A stretch of DNA of 64,000 nucleotides, taken from positions 12,303,908 through 12,367,907 of the forward strand of contig CM051457.1 of the NCBI GenBank assembly GCA_028274465.1, in the 5' to 3' direction. Shown piece after piece: positions 34,210 to 47,100 of this stretch. Under the pieces are notes generated by a model. That model was not told the origin of the DNA. It saw nothing but the letters and a program-made list of their open reading frames with translations, and ran no database searches. The stretch is from Plantago ovata (Eukaryota; Streptophyta; Magnoliopsida; Lamiales; Plantaginaceae). Position numbers and translations under genes: made by a program. Each line of letters starts with the position of its first letter. Position 1 is the first letter of the stretch.

Positions 34210-35015
34210 GCATAACAGTTAATTCGTAATTGTTAAGTTGATGAAATAAAGCTCTTCTCTTTCTGTTTCTTCAGTACGCTGTGAACTATATATAATGCAT
34301 CATGTCCTTTATGGTATATCTAAATTTGAGGTTGTTTATAGGTGAATTGTCCTATTGTTCTCACTTATATGAAGTAGTATGTTTCTTGCTTATCTATGTT
34401 CAGCAACAAGATGCAGACAGTGTAATACATCATATAGTATAGTATGATTCTGTAAACTCTATAATTATCATTTTGAGATTCACATATTACTATACAATAA
34501 ATTATAGAGGTTTAACTTCGAAAACCATAACATCAATGCTTCAGAACAGATGAATGCAGGACAGGACATGCATAAAATACGAGTGAAATAGGGGAGTTTA
34601 ATTCTTGAATAAAAGTATAAAACTATCAGTTTGTTTCTGGCCCAAATGCGAACTTATTTCTAGTTTATGCTAACTGTTATGGTTGATAGATTGTAAAATA
34701 GCTGGTATATTTTGTTCATTAGCTGGTTATGGTTTATTATTGCGATATTGATATAATGATATCTTTAACATAAAATTTTGTTTAAAGAAAAAGGAGGCTA
34801 GGGAAATCATTAATATATTTACAGCAAAATTTATTACTACAAGTCTACAACGTCCAAAAGAAACCTCGACTGCTTTCCTGCCTAAAATAAATATAGACAT
34901 AAAACAATTATTCATGAACTGATGGATTATAATAATTTGAGAATAATATAAATAAAACAATTCATCACTTATATATTTTTGTTTTTGTTGGTATATAGTA
35001 CGAAGTATATGTTTA
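34210..35015. other. Tail-to-tail spacer
   Basis: The 3' flanks of thioredoxin x (plus) and the sugar transporter (minus) face each other here. AT-rich, no gene seen. Confidence 0.45.
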
Positions 35016-35018
35016 AAT

Positions 35019-37057
35019 TCAAACATCGGTGTGAGTGTTGTGGTTGCCAAGACCAACTGCATCCTCAGGAATGTACTTCCCCCAGAACCAGTGAGCCTTC
35101 CAGACTCTGTTCATCTCTTCAATTGGCATGTTCTTTGTCTCGGGCACAAAGAAGTAGACGAAGGCCGTCATTATGAACACCCATCCTGCGAAGAAGAAGA
35201 ACAAGCCAAACTTCATGTGGCAGAGCATGGACAAGAAGAGCTGACCAATGATGAATGTGAAGAACATATTAATGGATGTGTTGAGGGATTGCCCTGCCGA
35301 TCGGATCTCCAACGGGTGGATTTCACTAGGTACCAACCATCCAAGTGGACCCCAAGACCATGCGAACGCTGCCACATAGATACAGATGAAGGCCAGTGCG
35401 AGGTTGCCCATTCCTGGGCTAAATTCCCCATGACCAGCGCTACCAAAAACCGAGGCAATGAGGCATCCAACCACGATTTGGGCGATCATCATCTGGACAC
35501 CACCTTCTAAGAATAGGGCTCTTCTCCCGAACTTGTCCACACAGAGGATTGATAATGATGTCGCAAAGACATTGACTAATCCAGTCACAACAGCTGACAT
35601 GAGTGAGGCATCGTCCCCGAAACCCAATGTCCTGAACAGAACAGGGGCGTAAAACATGATAACATTGATACCAGTCAACTGTTGGAAGAATGGAATCAAG
35701 CAAGTGATCACCAGCTGAGGCCTGTACTGGCGTTCAAAGATAGTCTTCAATGGTTGCGTGATCTTTGATGAGGCTTCACTGGCTTCTAATAAATCTTCGA
35801 ACTCATTGTCCACGTTAGGTGTGCCACGGATTTTCTGCAACAGTTCCCTAGCCTGGTCCTTCTTGCCTCTCTCTATCATGGAGTTAGGTGTATCTGGTAG
35901 AAAGATCCCACCAATGGTCATGATCAGAGCAGGGACTGCTGCTAGAACAAGGGAAACTCTCCACCCGTTATGCTGCATCTGTGCGGTGCCGTAGTTGACC
36001 AGACTGGCTGCCACGATACCAATGGTGGTGGCCATCTGGAAGCCAATATTGAGAGCACCTCTGATCTGTGCTGGCGCCATCTCAGATAGGTACACTGGGA
36101 CAGATTGGTTACCATAACCAATTCCAACACCGAGCAAGAGGCGACCTATAATGAGCATTTCCACATTCATGGCTGCACCATTGAGAATCGCCCCAATTAG
36201 GAAGACTAAACCTCCGGTACACATGGAGATCTTCCTACCAAACCTTCTGGTGGTACTGGCAGCAAAAAAGGATGATACAAGTGCCGCTAGGTAAAGGGAG
36301 GACGTAAATAGGGTCAAGAGGTGATTCTCAAATGTACAATACATGCTACCAGCTGCTGCATTCTGCTGTCTATAGTACACATCAGGAAAGAACCTCTGCA
36401 AGAACTCGGGCATCGACGTAACTCCTCCTGTAAGAACCAACCATTCATCATTACATCCAGGGAGTGTCATTGAAAGCAATTTCCAAGGAAAATTGCTTCT
36501 GGCTTTTAACTTGGCTTCTACCTTATAAAATATAGGTAGAAGCCTGAATCTATGCTTGGAAACACCGTGAAATGGCTTATAAGCCTGTAAAAAGCCAAAA
36601 GCACTTTCTAAAACTACCCAAGCAAATGCTTTTGGCTTTTACCTGGGCTTTGTACATTGTAAAATACAGGTACAAGCCAAAAGCTATGCTCGGAAACACT
36701 GTAAAACGGCTTATAAACACGTAAAAAGTCAAAAGCACTTCCTAAAATCACCCAAAGGAATGCTTCTGGCTTTTACTTGGGCTTCTACCTTGTACATTTT
36801 CAGGCAGAAGCCAAACGCTACCCTTGGAAAAAATTGTAAAATGGCTTATAAGCCGTAAAAAGCCAAAAGCACTTAAAAAAAAAAAAAAAAAAAAAAGCAT
36901 AGCAAATGAGATGAGCAGCCATACCTGAGATACCGATGTCATAACCAAAAATGAGACCACCACTGGCGCCTACTATACAGGTGATGATGACAAATGGTGT
37001 GACACGGCCTTCATAATTCCGCTTACTTCCGGTATTTACAACGCCTCCGACTGCCAT
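35019..37057 (-). CDS. Sugar transport protein, STP5-like hexose/H+ symporter
   Basis: Two exons: 37057-36925, ending ATCTCAG|GTATGG, and 36427-35019, joined as [14 protein letters not shown]. They give 513 residues. The protein begins [20 protein letters not shown] and has about twelve membrane segments. Signatures seen are [22 protein letters not shown], the cytoplasmic [76 protein letters not shown] and [12 protein letters not shown]. The variant PDTPNS, instead of the PESPR of many sugar porters, points to the STP5 branch. STP proteins import monosaccharides with protons across the plasma membrane. The 497-bp intron contains a three-copy hairpin minisatellite and a 22-base A-run. Confidence 0.93.
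36488..36896. repeat. Three-copy 133-bp tandem repeat plus A22 inside the transporter intron
   Basis: Units start near 36493, 36626 and 36760 with TGCTTCTGGCTTTTA, and each ends with GTAAAAAGCCAAAAGCACTT. Period 133-134 bp. Each unit is itself an imperfect hairpin, because GCTTTTGGCTTTTAC pairs with GTAAAAAGCCAAAAGC. The array ends at about 36874 and runs straight into 22 adenines. Confidence 0.9.
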
Positions 37058-37059
37058 CT

Positions 37060-38318
37060 TATGTTATTTTTACTTTGTTATTATTCGCTACTTATTTGTT
37101 ATATTCCCGAGAATTGTGTAGAAAGAGAAGAACGTTTTAAGATACTGAGCTCTATATATACAGTCTTTACAAGAAACTCCAATATCTTTTTTGCGTTCTT
37201 ACTTTTTCTTCTATTCTGTAGGTGGCTTTTTTACAAGATCGTGGCAACTATTGCCCGATCAATTTTCTTTTGGTTATTGTGTTTAATTAATAGATTAGGT
37301 CAGAGTTACCTTTTATACTGACTACTGAGACAGGAAAAGTGAAATTAATCTGAATGTATGGTGAAAATTTTCGGACAAAGCCATTAATTAATGTTTGGTT
37401 GCCCATGTTTTTCTGAGTGTAGTTTAATCCGCTCCATGGAATTTCTCAGCTAATTATATCCGAATATCTTTATTAAAATGTTTTGTACTGCTAGTAGTAA
37501 CTTTTATTAAAAGAACTTTTTTTTTCTATTTACTTTTTCTAAATGGATAGAATTTGCACACTTTGGATAGATTTATAGTGACTAGTCACACATTATATGT
37601 AATGACCTTGGCACTAGTATATTTCATAAATAGAATAAAAAACAAGGTTCATACAGAGATTGTTCAACTGAAATGAAAAATAAGGAATCAAAACAAGCTA
37701 CTGAAGTATCCCAGCCGAAGGACTGTTAACTTGAAATTTAGGAATTATTTGTTTTAGGAAGAGATAAAATTATTTGGAGAGAAGAAGAGATTCAAAGAAT
37801 TGAGCAAATACCTCAACCCTATCCTGTTGTTTGCCCAGCTCTATCTTTCCTTTTGTATCTCTGCAGAGCTCACAGTTTTGCCAACTGACAATGGATTGCT
37901 TCCTAACTGAATTTTAACCTCAGATAGCGACAATAAGGTAAAAATAAAATAACCAAAGTAAAATACGTAATGCTGTAATTAATCTTTGAGCCAGTGATAT
38001 AATGGACCATGAACAAGTTGGTCCGGATATAATATTATACTGTACTTTATCTCCTTTATCAAAAGCCATTAATTTTTTTTTTCATTGGGTCCATTGATTT
38101 TTAATACCCTACTAGTGACCCTAATAACAAAAAAAACCTCCTTATGCACACAATTACATTTTAATCCAAATTCGACACAAATTCATTATTCCAAAATTAG
38201 ATTTGATGACTCCAAACAACCCTTAGTATTTTAAAATAAAAAAAGGACAAAAATATTTATTTTTTCCTTTTCTCTTTATCTTTTTTCCTTTTTTACTTTT
38301 TCTTTTTCAGTTCTTCTT
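37060..38318. other. Intergenic, no gene seen
   Basis: Upstream of the minus-strand transporter. AT-rich, with no recognised element apart from the array that follows. Confidence 0.4.
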
Positions 38319-38321
38319 CGT

Positions 38322-38550
38322 CTCCGGTACCGGAGGTTGCTCCGGTACCGGAGGTTGCTCCGGCAACCGGAGCAAGCTCCAGACTGGAGGTTGCTCCGGT
38401 ACGGGAGAAAGCTCCGGTCCAGTCACGTTTGCTCCGATCAAGGAGACATGCTCCGATCGGAGCCGATCTGCTCCGGTCTGAAGCTTCAACGCTCAAGATC
38501 GGAGCACACATGCTCCGGTCTGTAGCTTCAATGCTCCAGATCGCAGGAGA
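38322..38550. repeat. GC-rich array of GCTCCGGT-type motifs
   Basis: About a dozen copies of TGCTCCGGTA or close variants, several palindromic (GGTACCGGAGG, CTCCGATCGGAG), within an AT-rich setting. It resembles one subterminal array of the hAT-type elements at 1307, 11218 and 20830, but no inverted partner or target duplication is visible nearby. Frames crossing it are repeat artefacts. Confidence 0.6.
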
Positions 38551-38959
38551 ATAAATAATTTGAGAGATTCATATATAATATTTATGAATATTTTTCTATT
38601 TCTGATAATGATATAAGAAATGGTATATATTTTGGTACAGTAAACCCAGACTCTGACTGTTTTCCTGTGGCATCTTCCGAGCCCCCTTATTCCAAGTACA
38701 TTTTCCGAGAGTCTTCTTATACTTGTGATTCTGGTGAGTCTTCCCCTTATCGATAAGCAAACTTTTATTTATACAGTCAAATGGATGTTACAACCGTACT
38801 AGAAACATGTACTGTGTTTATTAATTTTTCGTTTTCTTTAAATAAGATATCGATCGTCTTATTTTAATAGTAAAAGGGAAAGTCGGAAACATTCAACGTG
38901 AAATCGAAGGAGTACTACATCACCCGACATACCCTCAATTTGTAACTCCTTTGCAACTC

Positions 38960-39944
38960 TCAGTTTGATGAAGCAACTTTTCCAAGTCTCAGATAAACAG
39001 GATAGGTAACAACTTTCTCAACATCTCCAATATTCCAAGCCTTCTTAAAACCTTCAATCACATCTTCTCCCAACAATTCCACACCTTTTTCTTTAGCAGT
39101 TTGATAAGCAGACCATGACTTCAAGTATGTCAAGTACCCTTCCAAGTCCATCACCTTCTCTGAATTAAACCGAAATGGGCCCGTACCATCAAGCCCATCA
39201 ACTGGCTCAAATGGGAAGTCAATGGTCTCATATCTTTCGTCCACCAATTTCCGTGCTGCGTCCCAGTATGGGCCAGCATGAACAGTGTAGAACTTATGAA
39301 ACACGGAGTCAACTTCCGGGTTTACCTCTGGCACAGTGTAGCACCATGCGGCAACTACCCCATTGGGCTTTTTAAGGGCCCATTTTACTTGTTGGTAGAA
39401 CGTTGGCAGATCAAACCAGTGCAGGGCTTGGGCTATGGTGACTACATCAACATCGGGTTGTGGCCCAAGATCAAGTACTTGCTCAAGTTCTGAAGAGGAC
39501 ATGTTTGGTGAAGTACATTGGTATCTTATGTTAGGAAGCTTCACTGCAAATTCCAGCTGCTTTGGACTAGTATCTGTCCCTATTACATTCTTGTATTTTT
39601 GAGCTAGCTGAGCATCAAAATAAACACATGTTAGTAGTAATACAATTTACAGGGATACAAACGTGAGATTTCAGATGTTAGGGACATGTACACTAAGAGA
39701 TTTTAGAACATAAAGGACACAAATATAACATGATAATAATGTAGAAGAATTAAAATGCCCCTCACTCCGGTTAGGAAGGGAAGATGGAACATACCGCCTG
39801 AGCAGCTTGGCCAGTACCGGTGCCGACATCCCAAGCCAGGTCATGAGAGGGAGTTTTGGATGAGATGATTTGGAAAAGCTCTTTTGGATAACTAGGCCTA
39901 CCCACGGCGTATTGTTTTGCTTGCTTAAGAAACAAATTTGCCAT
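38960..39944 (-). CDS. SAM-dependent methyltransferase (class I, small plant family)
   Basis: Two exons, 39944-39795 and 39607-38960, phase 0, encoding 265 residues. The start is MANLFLKQAKQYAVGRPSYP. SAM motif I is LAWDVGTGTGQAAQA (around residue 42), the post-I acidic strand is VIGTDTSPKQLE, and the motif IV region is DVVTIAQALHWFDLPTFYQQVKWALKKPNG. The C-terminal half is AWCYTVPEVNPEVDSVFHKFY..EGYLTYLKSWSAYQTAKEKG. This matches the plant proteins annotated as putative methyltransferase DDB_G0268948-like, whose substrate is not established to my knowledge. All SAM-binding features are intact. A TATA box lies about 75 bases upstream, and the core promoter shows a local duplication. Confidence 0.88.
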
Positions 39945-40016
39945 CTTGATGAGTTTTATGAAATAACACTGGTCTCTATATATTGAGTGAGTATTCTTGT
40001 GAGATGCACTGGTCTC

Positions 40017-40024
40017 TATTTATA
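40017..40024 (-). promoter_or_regulatory. TATA box of the methyltransferase gene
   Basis: Read on the minus strand it is TATAAATA, about 75 bases before the ATG. The surrounding phrase CACTGGTCTCTAT recurs about 40 bases closer to the gene (39967 and 40008), where it is followed by TATATT, so the core promoter appears partly duplicated. Confidence 0.6.
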
Positions 40025-40029
40025 GCAGT

Positions 40030-41225
40030 TGTTGGATTAGTTTGGGTACTACTTACTTGGCAAGCAAGGAAATGGAAATAACTGGGGAAGGTAGGTTCAG
40101 AGACTTGTATTGGAATTGTATTCCTTTATAATTCTAAAAGTCAATGACACCTTTCAGGAAAGAGGATAGGATGGTCGATTGGTGGTGGTCCTGTTTGACA
40201 TGGCTTAGTGAGAGTGAGAGTTCAAATTAGATACATGTACTACTCCCTACTCTCACTCTCTCAGAAGAAGTGTCAAATTCAACACATGAATGACTCCCTC
40301 ACTCTCACCAGGTCCATGGAAGAATCTTCAGAATGAAATGCGTATATGAGTGTAGACAATTAGTAAAGACGGTGAAAGAACTCAGATAACAACAGGGACT
40401 ACCTCAGTGAGTTAAGAGGTCAGGACTTCAAACACCAACGGAGGTATATAATGATATAAGCTTGGAGTTTTAAGGTGATATAGATATGATGTTTCAAAAA
40501 ATAAAAACAAATAAATAAATCCATGAATTCTCACCAACTAAGCCAAACAGACCTTTTCCTTTGCCAGAACAGCTGTGACACAGATCTTCTTCTTGAATTC
40601 TTTCAAGCTGAGGCCTCTCTTTAGCTGTAACAGACGAGCGTGAAGGGCTTTGACGACTACTCAAAGGTGAACTAAGATTCAAGAGCACAGAGCACAGCAG
40701 CATGGAGAGAAGCTGTGCTCTGTGCTCAGCAGAAATTCTTCTTCATCAGATCCACGTCAACAGGTTGGGAATAAACTGAAGATAGCTATTGTATGCACTA
40801 TTACACTACCTGAAGAAACAAACACGAATAATGAAATCTGCGCAGGAAATCAGTTAACGTTACGTACACAAAGAATCCTTTGTGTGCATTGACACTTGAA
40901 AGACAAGTTCTTTACTTTAGTTTGGGCAAGTTTGATAAATTAAAAACTTCAGGAAATTGTACAGAGCAACGCACAAATGACAAGAGTAAATTATGTCAAA
41001 GGCCAACGGGAAAAAAAACTTCCGTCTAGTATCCCAAAAGTAGAATTCCCAATATATATTGGCTAGAAAAGACACTCTGGATAAAATGAACAATCAAACA
41101 CAAACTACTTAATGCTCCTTCACTTGACAGTGTGCTACCTCAATGGAAATACACCATCGACTCTAGAATGTGTGCATCTGAGTCTGCCTAAAAACACTGA
41201 CCTCCCACTGTGCAGACTAGAAAAG
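40030..41225. other. Intergenic, no gene seen
   Basis: Promoter of the methyltransferase gene and 3' flank of the TSSC4-like gene. A 69-codon frame at 40494-40703 has no recognisable features. Confidence 0.4.
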
Positions 41226-41228
41226 TAG

Positions 41229-43073
41229 CTATAAATTAGTCGAGTCATCATCTGATGTGGTTCGTGCCCGATACTTACGACCTGGTTTTTGCATGCTCGA
41301 ACCACTTTCGACTGCTAGAGGTGGTTTATCCTCTTCCATTGCAGATACTTCACTTTCTTGGATGTCTTCTTCTACAACACCAATAGAGCAAGTGTTAGAA
41401 TCAACTGTTGTTTTCTGCCCTCCTTTTGCAATTGACACATCTTCCGATTTTGTTCTTGGAGTGAACATCACTGGTTTTGATATATCAACAGGGGCATCAT
41501 CTGGATTATTACTTCTTTGCTTCAAGGACTGGAAGAACTCCATAAATGCCTTTTTATTGGATTGCTCATCCGTTTCCTCAGTTGAATCGAAGGCATAGCG
41601 AGTGTACTTGGAAGGGTTCCTGAGATAGTCCGGAATACCGGGGGAGTAGAGATCAGATGCATGCTGTTGTTCCACAGCTCCATTATGCTTTGAAGGATCT
41701 GATGAAAGATCACTGGGCCCGGACGTATGCTGACCCTCACTCTCAGTTTTAGGTTCACACTGGAAACGGACACGTTTATTTGGCCTGGAGTCGGTAACTT
41801 TTTCCCCTTTCTTCAAGATTGGTTTTGGAAGGTTGGCATTCAACTCTTCTCTATTAGAATCTTCAGCATCCATAGACGTGGCCCCATTTTCAGAAACTGA
41901 TGTATCAAGAGTCCCAGATGCCTCCGCGTCTTCTTTCAATCTCATTTTAGCAGCACTGTGGTTTGCACGAGGGTCTTTTTCAACAGCACGGAAGGAGCTC
42001 GGAAGCTCAGTATATGTATCAAGATCATCAATATCATAGTCGGCAACTTTTACATCCTTCATGTACAAGCGGTCACCAGTCTGGTCATCTGAGCCCACCG
42101 CCACTTTGTCAAATTCATCTTCTTCTTCCTGGAAAACGAAAAAGAAATAATTTTAGCCACAGAAGTACTATTACCAGCAGAGATTAGTACAAAATGTTCA
42201 CTTAAGAAGAAAGCTGATAACAAAGAACAGGGAATTTATGTTTACATTCACATCCGACCAACCCTTGATTTTATATAGACCACAAAAGCTCTGACATTCT
42301 AAAATTTGTTACAACATAACTTTTCCAAGAATTCTGTAGACAATTATAAGACCGGCCTAACACAACCATGTGTCCTCAATTGTCAAAATTACAATCTTTA
42401 GATTAATAAGCACATAGGTAGATACTGCACAACATAATAGAGATCATCTCTTCTCTTATAAATCTGGAGAGAGATTTGTAGCTATCGTCCTTAAGTTCAA
42501 TTTGTGGCCCTAATCTACACTATTAATCTGCAGTTCCACACAACATAAGTAACTAGCCCTTGATCAATAGATACTGATATGAGTATGCCTAAAAGCCAAT
42601 TCTTTTTCTTAGTGATTATGTTATTTTAACAAGCAAAAAAACAACCAATTGTTGTGCAGACAAATAGAATCAAATAAAAACCCTAGAAACGAAAAATCAA
42701 AACTGACCTCAAAATCAAGGGTTCGATCGCGGCCAATATTGGACTGGACATCCCAAACATCATCATCGGCACCACTATTACGACACCGTTTCATCTTCCC
42801 ACCCTCTTCTTCATCGTCGCAGTCGCTGAGGTCCTGAAGATCCGATTCCAGCGTATCCTTCAAATTGGATTCTTTCTCCTCGTCATTATCTTCTTCTTCT
42901 TCTTGTTCGTTGTCTTTTTCTTGTGTGCGGCGATTCCACTTACGTCTCTCGACCTCCTCTTTGAGACACCACAAGGAAGAGGTTACCGGCGGCGCGGTGG
43001 TTTTGTCGCCGGGAACAGCGGTGTCGAGTTTACCGAAGATTTTGTCAGCGCGAACTCTGAAACTATCCTCCAT
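41229..43073 (-). CDS. TSSC4-like acidic protein (putative U5 snRNP factor)
   Basis: Two exons: 43073-42708, with donor TTTGAG|GTCAGT, and 42128-41229, with acceptor TTTTCCAG, giving 421 residues. The N-terminus MEDSFRVRADKIFGKL is followed by a strongly acidic block (EEEEDNDEEKE, DLSDCDDEEEGG). A central acidic EEEDEFDKVAVG spans the junction. The best diagnostic segment is SPGIPDYLRNPSKYTRYAFDS, which resembles the TSSC4 domain. Human TSSC4 binds PRPF8 and PRPF19 and helps U5 and tri-snRNP assembly. The plant proteins are poorly studied, so the role is inferred from that domain. Much of the protein looks disordered. Confidence 0.72.
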
Positions 43074-43109
43074 TGGAGCAGAGAAAAGAAGTAGTCGTAG
43101 AATATAATA

Positions 43110-43840
43110 TGGTAAGTTGTGATTGTGAATTGTGATCCGACTCAGAGAATTGCAAGGTATATAGAGACTAAGGCGGTGTACTCTACTCCTACTGCGTGTA
43201 AGATTAGGATTGGATTAAATTAAATTAAATTAAAGGCAATTTTAGGCGGAGTAGTAATTAAAATGTTGGACGAATTAGGAACGAATTATCCGCACTAGAA
43301 ATAAAATAAAGCCCTATTGGCTATTTGACCGAGATTAAATCCTTGATTAAGTAGAATACCAAATATTATGATGAATAGGGTAGGTTTCCTTTTTGGTAAT
43401 TGGCCAAGTTTTTTGTATGTAGGCCACCCAAATAATAAAAATAAAAGTGTGTAAAGTTTTATAATATAGATTATTAAACAAAACTCCACCTTCAAATTTT
43501 TTAATACTATGTTAGAAATTTAACTATTTCAAACATGCAAACTCATATGCAGCAGAATTTAATTATTTTTACTACTTATCCGGTAACAACAATATTCACA
43601 AGTTATAACACAACCTCTTGTACCATCACTATTTGTGCAACTGTTGTATTTCTTTTAATTTATTTGAGTAGTTCAATCCTTAAAATCTTTCTAGTTAAAA
43701 AGATATGTGATGATGCATGTGAATATTAAAGAGTTAAAAGTCAAAATTTTATCTATCGATTCTGGAATAAAATTGAATGACAGTTCTTTCTGCAAACTTA
43801 GAGTCTATATAACCTGTTCGCTGAAATGGCTCACTAACGG
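43110..43840. other. Intergenic, no gene seen
   Basis: Between the start of the TSSC4-like gene and the hairpin at 43845. Includes an AAATT(n) microsatellite near 43212-43232. Confidence 0.4.
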
Positions 43841-43844
43841 TTTC

Positions 43845-43924
43845 TTAGACACTAAACATCCCCTATTGAAACCCTCCTCGCACGGGAGGAGGAAGGTTTC
43901 AATTGGGAGAAGTCTAGTGTCTAA
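43845..43924. ncRNA. Candidate small-RNA hairpin (about 80 nt)
   Basis: TTAGACACTAAAC on the left pairs with GTCTAGTGTCTAA on the right, and ATTGAAACCCTCCTC pairs with GGAGGAAGGTTTCAAT around a short GCACG-type loop. The stem is about 35 bp with few mismatches, close to the size of a plant miRNA precursor. The predicted arms do not match any miRNA I know. A short foldback transposon remnant is the main alternative. It lies about 180 bases beyond the stop codon of the U-box gene. Confidence 0.4.
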
Positions 43925-44106
43925 TTTCCCCCAAATGACCTATCTTTTTATCATGGGAACCTTATAAAGTGGGTATCCACAGACTGGCCTAGATTCAATG
44001 CCATGGATGCATAAGTTGAAATAATTTAACCAAATCATCAAGATTACATATGCAACAGCTAACAAGTTCCATACCATTCAAACTGTAATCTGAACTCTCT
44101 TGTGGC

Positions 44107-47100
44107 TTATGTGGTGAAGGTCATGGTATTGGATAATGTTGGCATTCTGTTTAAATGCCTCAGGATCTTTTCTGCCATTTCCCTGGTGCAGTCATCTCCG
44201 TGGTGGAATGCACTCACTAATGTACCAGGGAGCAACCTGTCCTGTGATATGTTGGAAAAAGATTCGTCCCCACCTTTCGTTAAGAACTTCTCGATCACCC
44301 AGAAAGCTGTCTGCCATAAGGCCTCTTCCTTATGCTCCTTTAATGCATTCAACACATGTTGGATAGTGTCCTTTCCGCCCAACAGGCTCAGGCTCTTCTC
44401 CACGTTCACATTGTCATCCAACAGTGTTGATAACGCTGACAGAGCTGCCTGGATGACCTCCACGTTTTCGTGGTCCATGCATGCCAATAGCCTCTCTATC
44501 GCATCTGCATCCAGCAAGCAGAATGTTTCTTGCGAAGAACAAACCCCTCCATGAATCGGGCACAAAGAAGAGGTCTTTTTCTTGTCTTTTGACAGATTGA
44601 TTGATATGCATTTCTTGAAAAAGAAGACTCGTAGGATCTTGGTTTTTTTCCAGCGAGGTGGTTGTGATAAGACAACGGACTGCTTCGACAGATTCTCCAA
44701 TCCTACTGCAGAGAGCTTTTGAACCTCATCAGTAAATGATCTTGTTAACAAGTCTGTCAACACTGACGTAAAATTGTAGGTCCTTGCAATCAATAGTATC
44801 TGATGATCATATAAAGTTGTTGTCAGTCTGCAAAGAATTCCCACCAGACCTTCAAAATAAGCACTTGCATGCCTGCTTGATCTTGTTCCACTTCTCTGTA
44901 TTTGGCTTATGTGTTTCATGACTATTGAAACAATGTTTCTGTTAACCAACGCTAAGTTGAGTGTCAGATTTTGATGGGGAAGCTTTGCTAGGAAAATGGC
45001 GGAAACTGCATCTTTTTCTGTTACCCTGGTAATGTCACTTAGATTCTGGATGAGATTCTCTGGCTGGCCTCTGGTTTTGCATAGTCTGTCTGATAATGTG
45101 TGTCCCATGAAGGCTGAGAGTGTTGTTAGGAGCTTGATTGATGCAATGCCAAGTTCTTCATTCGGCGTATTGATTAGTTCAATCAAACTGTAACTGGCAT
45201 CAGTCTCTTTGAGTACAGAAATAACAGTGCCTGATGCTCTAGGGACCTTGATCAGACATAGCAGGACACGGATGAGGTTAATGTTCAAGTCATCTGGGGT
45301 TGAGTTCTTGATCGTGCCAATGATGTTATAGACTATGTAGTCTGAAGACATAGTGTGGCCGTGTGTGTTCACTTGGAAATTTTCGAGCTCCACTCCAGAC
45401 TCTAGTATGTTCGCTAGTATTGCTGCTGCTTCAGATTTTGAATGCATTGGCTCGTTATGGATTGTCCTTCTGAAAATTTCTTCAATCATGATCTGCATTA
45501 TGCCTGCCTCAATGAGTATCTTCGCATTTGGATGGGAACCTGAGATCTGTTTCAGGGCCTTAAATGCAGCAGTTCTTGCCAGGGAGTTTCCAGTTTGAAC
45601 CATTTCAATTAGAGCTGGAGTAGCTCTCTCCTCCACATATGTCTTGCTGTTAGGCCCAGGCACAATTTCCCCAAGGTAGTTCGCCATCTCAATTCTCATC
45701 TCTTCAACACCTGTAGATGACAACTGTAGTTAGGCTGTCCGATATGTGGGAAGTCACTTTTCAGCTCTAAAAATATGTGCATGTGTAGTGGGATAGGGCA
45801 ACTATGTTGCTTCTATTCTAGAGAATCCAATTCGAAGTATGCTAATTTCGATATCCATAAAACAGAGAAGTACTTTTGAAAAAGCATTTGCAAACACACA
45901 CTAAATGCTGGCTGCTTCCGTTACCACACTGTGTGTATGTTTTCCTGCAGAACGAAGGGTTAAAATGCTGAAAGAGCACGAGAAAGTTGCATTACCTTCA
46001 ACTAGATTAGTGAGCAAAGGTTCCCAATATCCGTTCTCTGCCATCAACTTGATGTTATCAGGAAGTCTCTCCAAGTTCTTCAAAACTTTGTCAGCCATTT
46101 CTGAAGTGAAAGCATCTGACTGTCTGTATTTGACTGTTATCAGCATTAAAATGCCTCCGGCGACTGCCCCAATCTTACCGTGGAAAAACTGGGTTCTGGT
46201 GAGCTCAAGCAAGAGCAATGCAGATGCATGTCTAGCAGGTATGTGGCCACTAGATAGCATCTTTATGAGTGTCGATATATCAACTGTCCTCGCAATCATG
46301 TCCTGTGTTCCAGACATGCAAGTAATACAAAGTTACAAGCAGTTATTGGAAACACCAAAGTTATTACGTTTTGCTACTTATAAGTTAAAAGCTCATGTGT
46401 TTCAAGTCACAAGAGTTATGAGATATTTGAATCAAGGAGAAGTAATCACCTGTCCATCTTCATCATCTTCTGCCAATTGTTTCAAAAGCTCCAAGGTTGC
46501 ACATCTTACATTCCTGCTCTGGTACCCCACAAGGTTAGCTAGCAACGGAATTATTCCGATTGCACGAACCTGCACCTTGTTATATGGCTTACCCTCACAG
46601 ACTCTTCTTAGATCATCAATTGCTTCAAGTACCATATTCTCTGTGCTCCCCAAAGCCAGAGCCGCACGGGCAACCTTAATCCTTGCTGCTTCATTTCTTT
46701 CCTTCCACTCGTCAATTGTTGCTTTCAGAGCCATGTTGGTGCTCAAGTTAACACTTTTTAGCTTCAGCCCAGATTCAGGACAGACAAATGCCTTTGGATC
46801 CTGAATCTTATCAAAGAACTCAGTAATTGCTTTTCTCTCATATGTCACTCCGCTTGCTATTGTGACGGGATCATCCATAATCCTTTTTGTCAAAGGACAG
46901 AAAAATGTATCATATAACGGTTCCATGTACTGAGCTAACTGTGGTAATGCCATTAAAGAGGATCCACCACTCGTTCTTTTCGAGTCATTCTTCATGTCTA
47001 TAGTTGTTGAGCTTTCTTGCCTCTCTGGTCCATATGTTTGCGAGTAATCTGATAACTGAAGGCTCATAGCAGAAACATGAACATCAACAGCATAGAGATC

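Noticed and set aside
35031-35510. Plus-strand frame of 159 codons
   Set aside because: Shadow of the sugar transporter's last exon on the other strand.
38293-38525. Frames rich in TSGTGA or LRSE-type repeats
   Set aside because: Translation of the GCTCCGGT array; no coding context.
45905-46804. Plus-strand frame of 299 codons
   Set aside because: It lies antisense to exons 2 and 3 of the U-box gene and spans their intron; the minus strand has clear U-box and ARM features.
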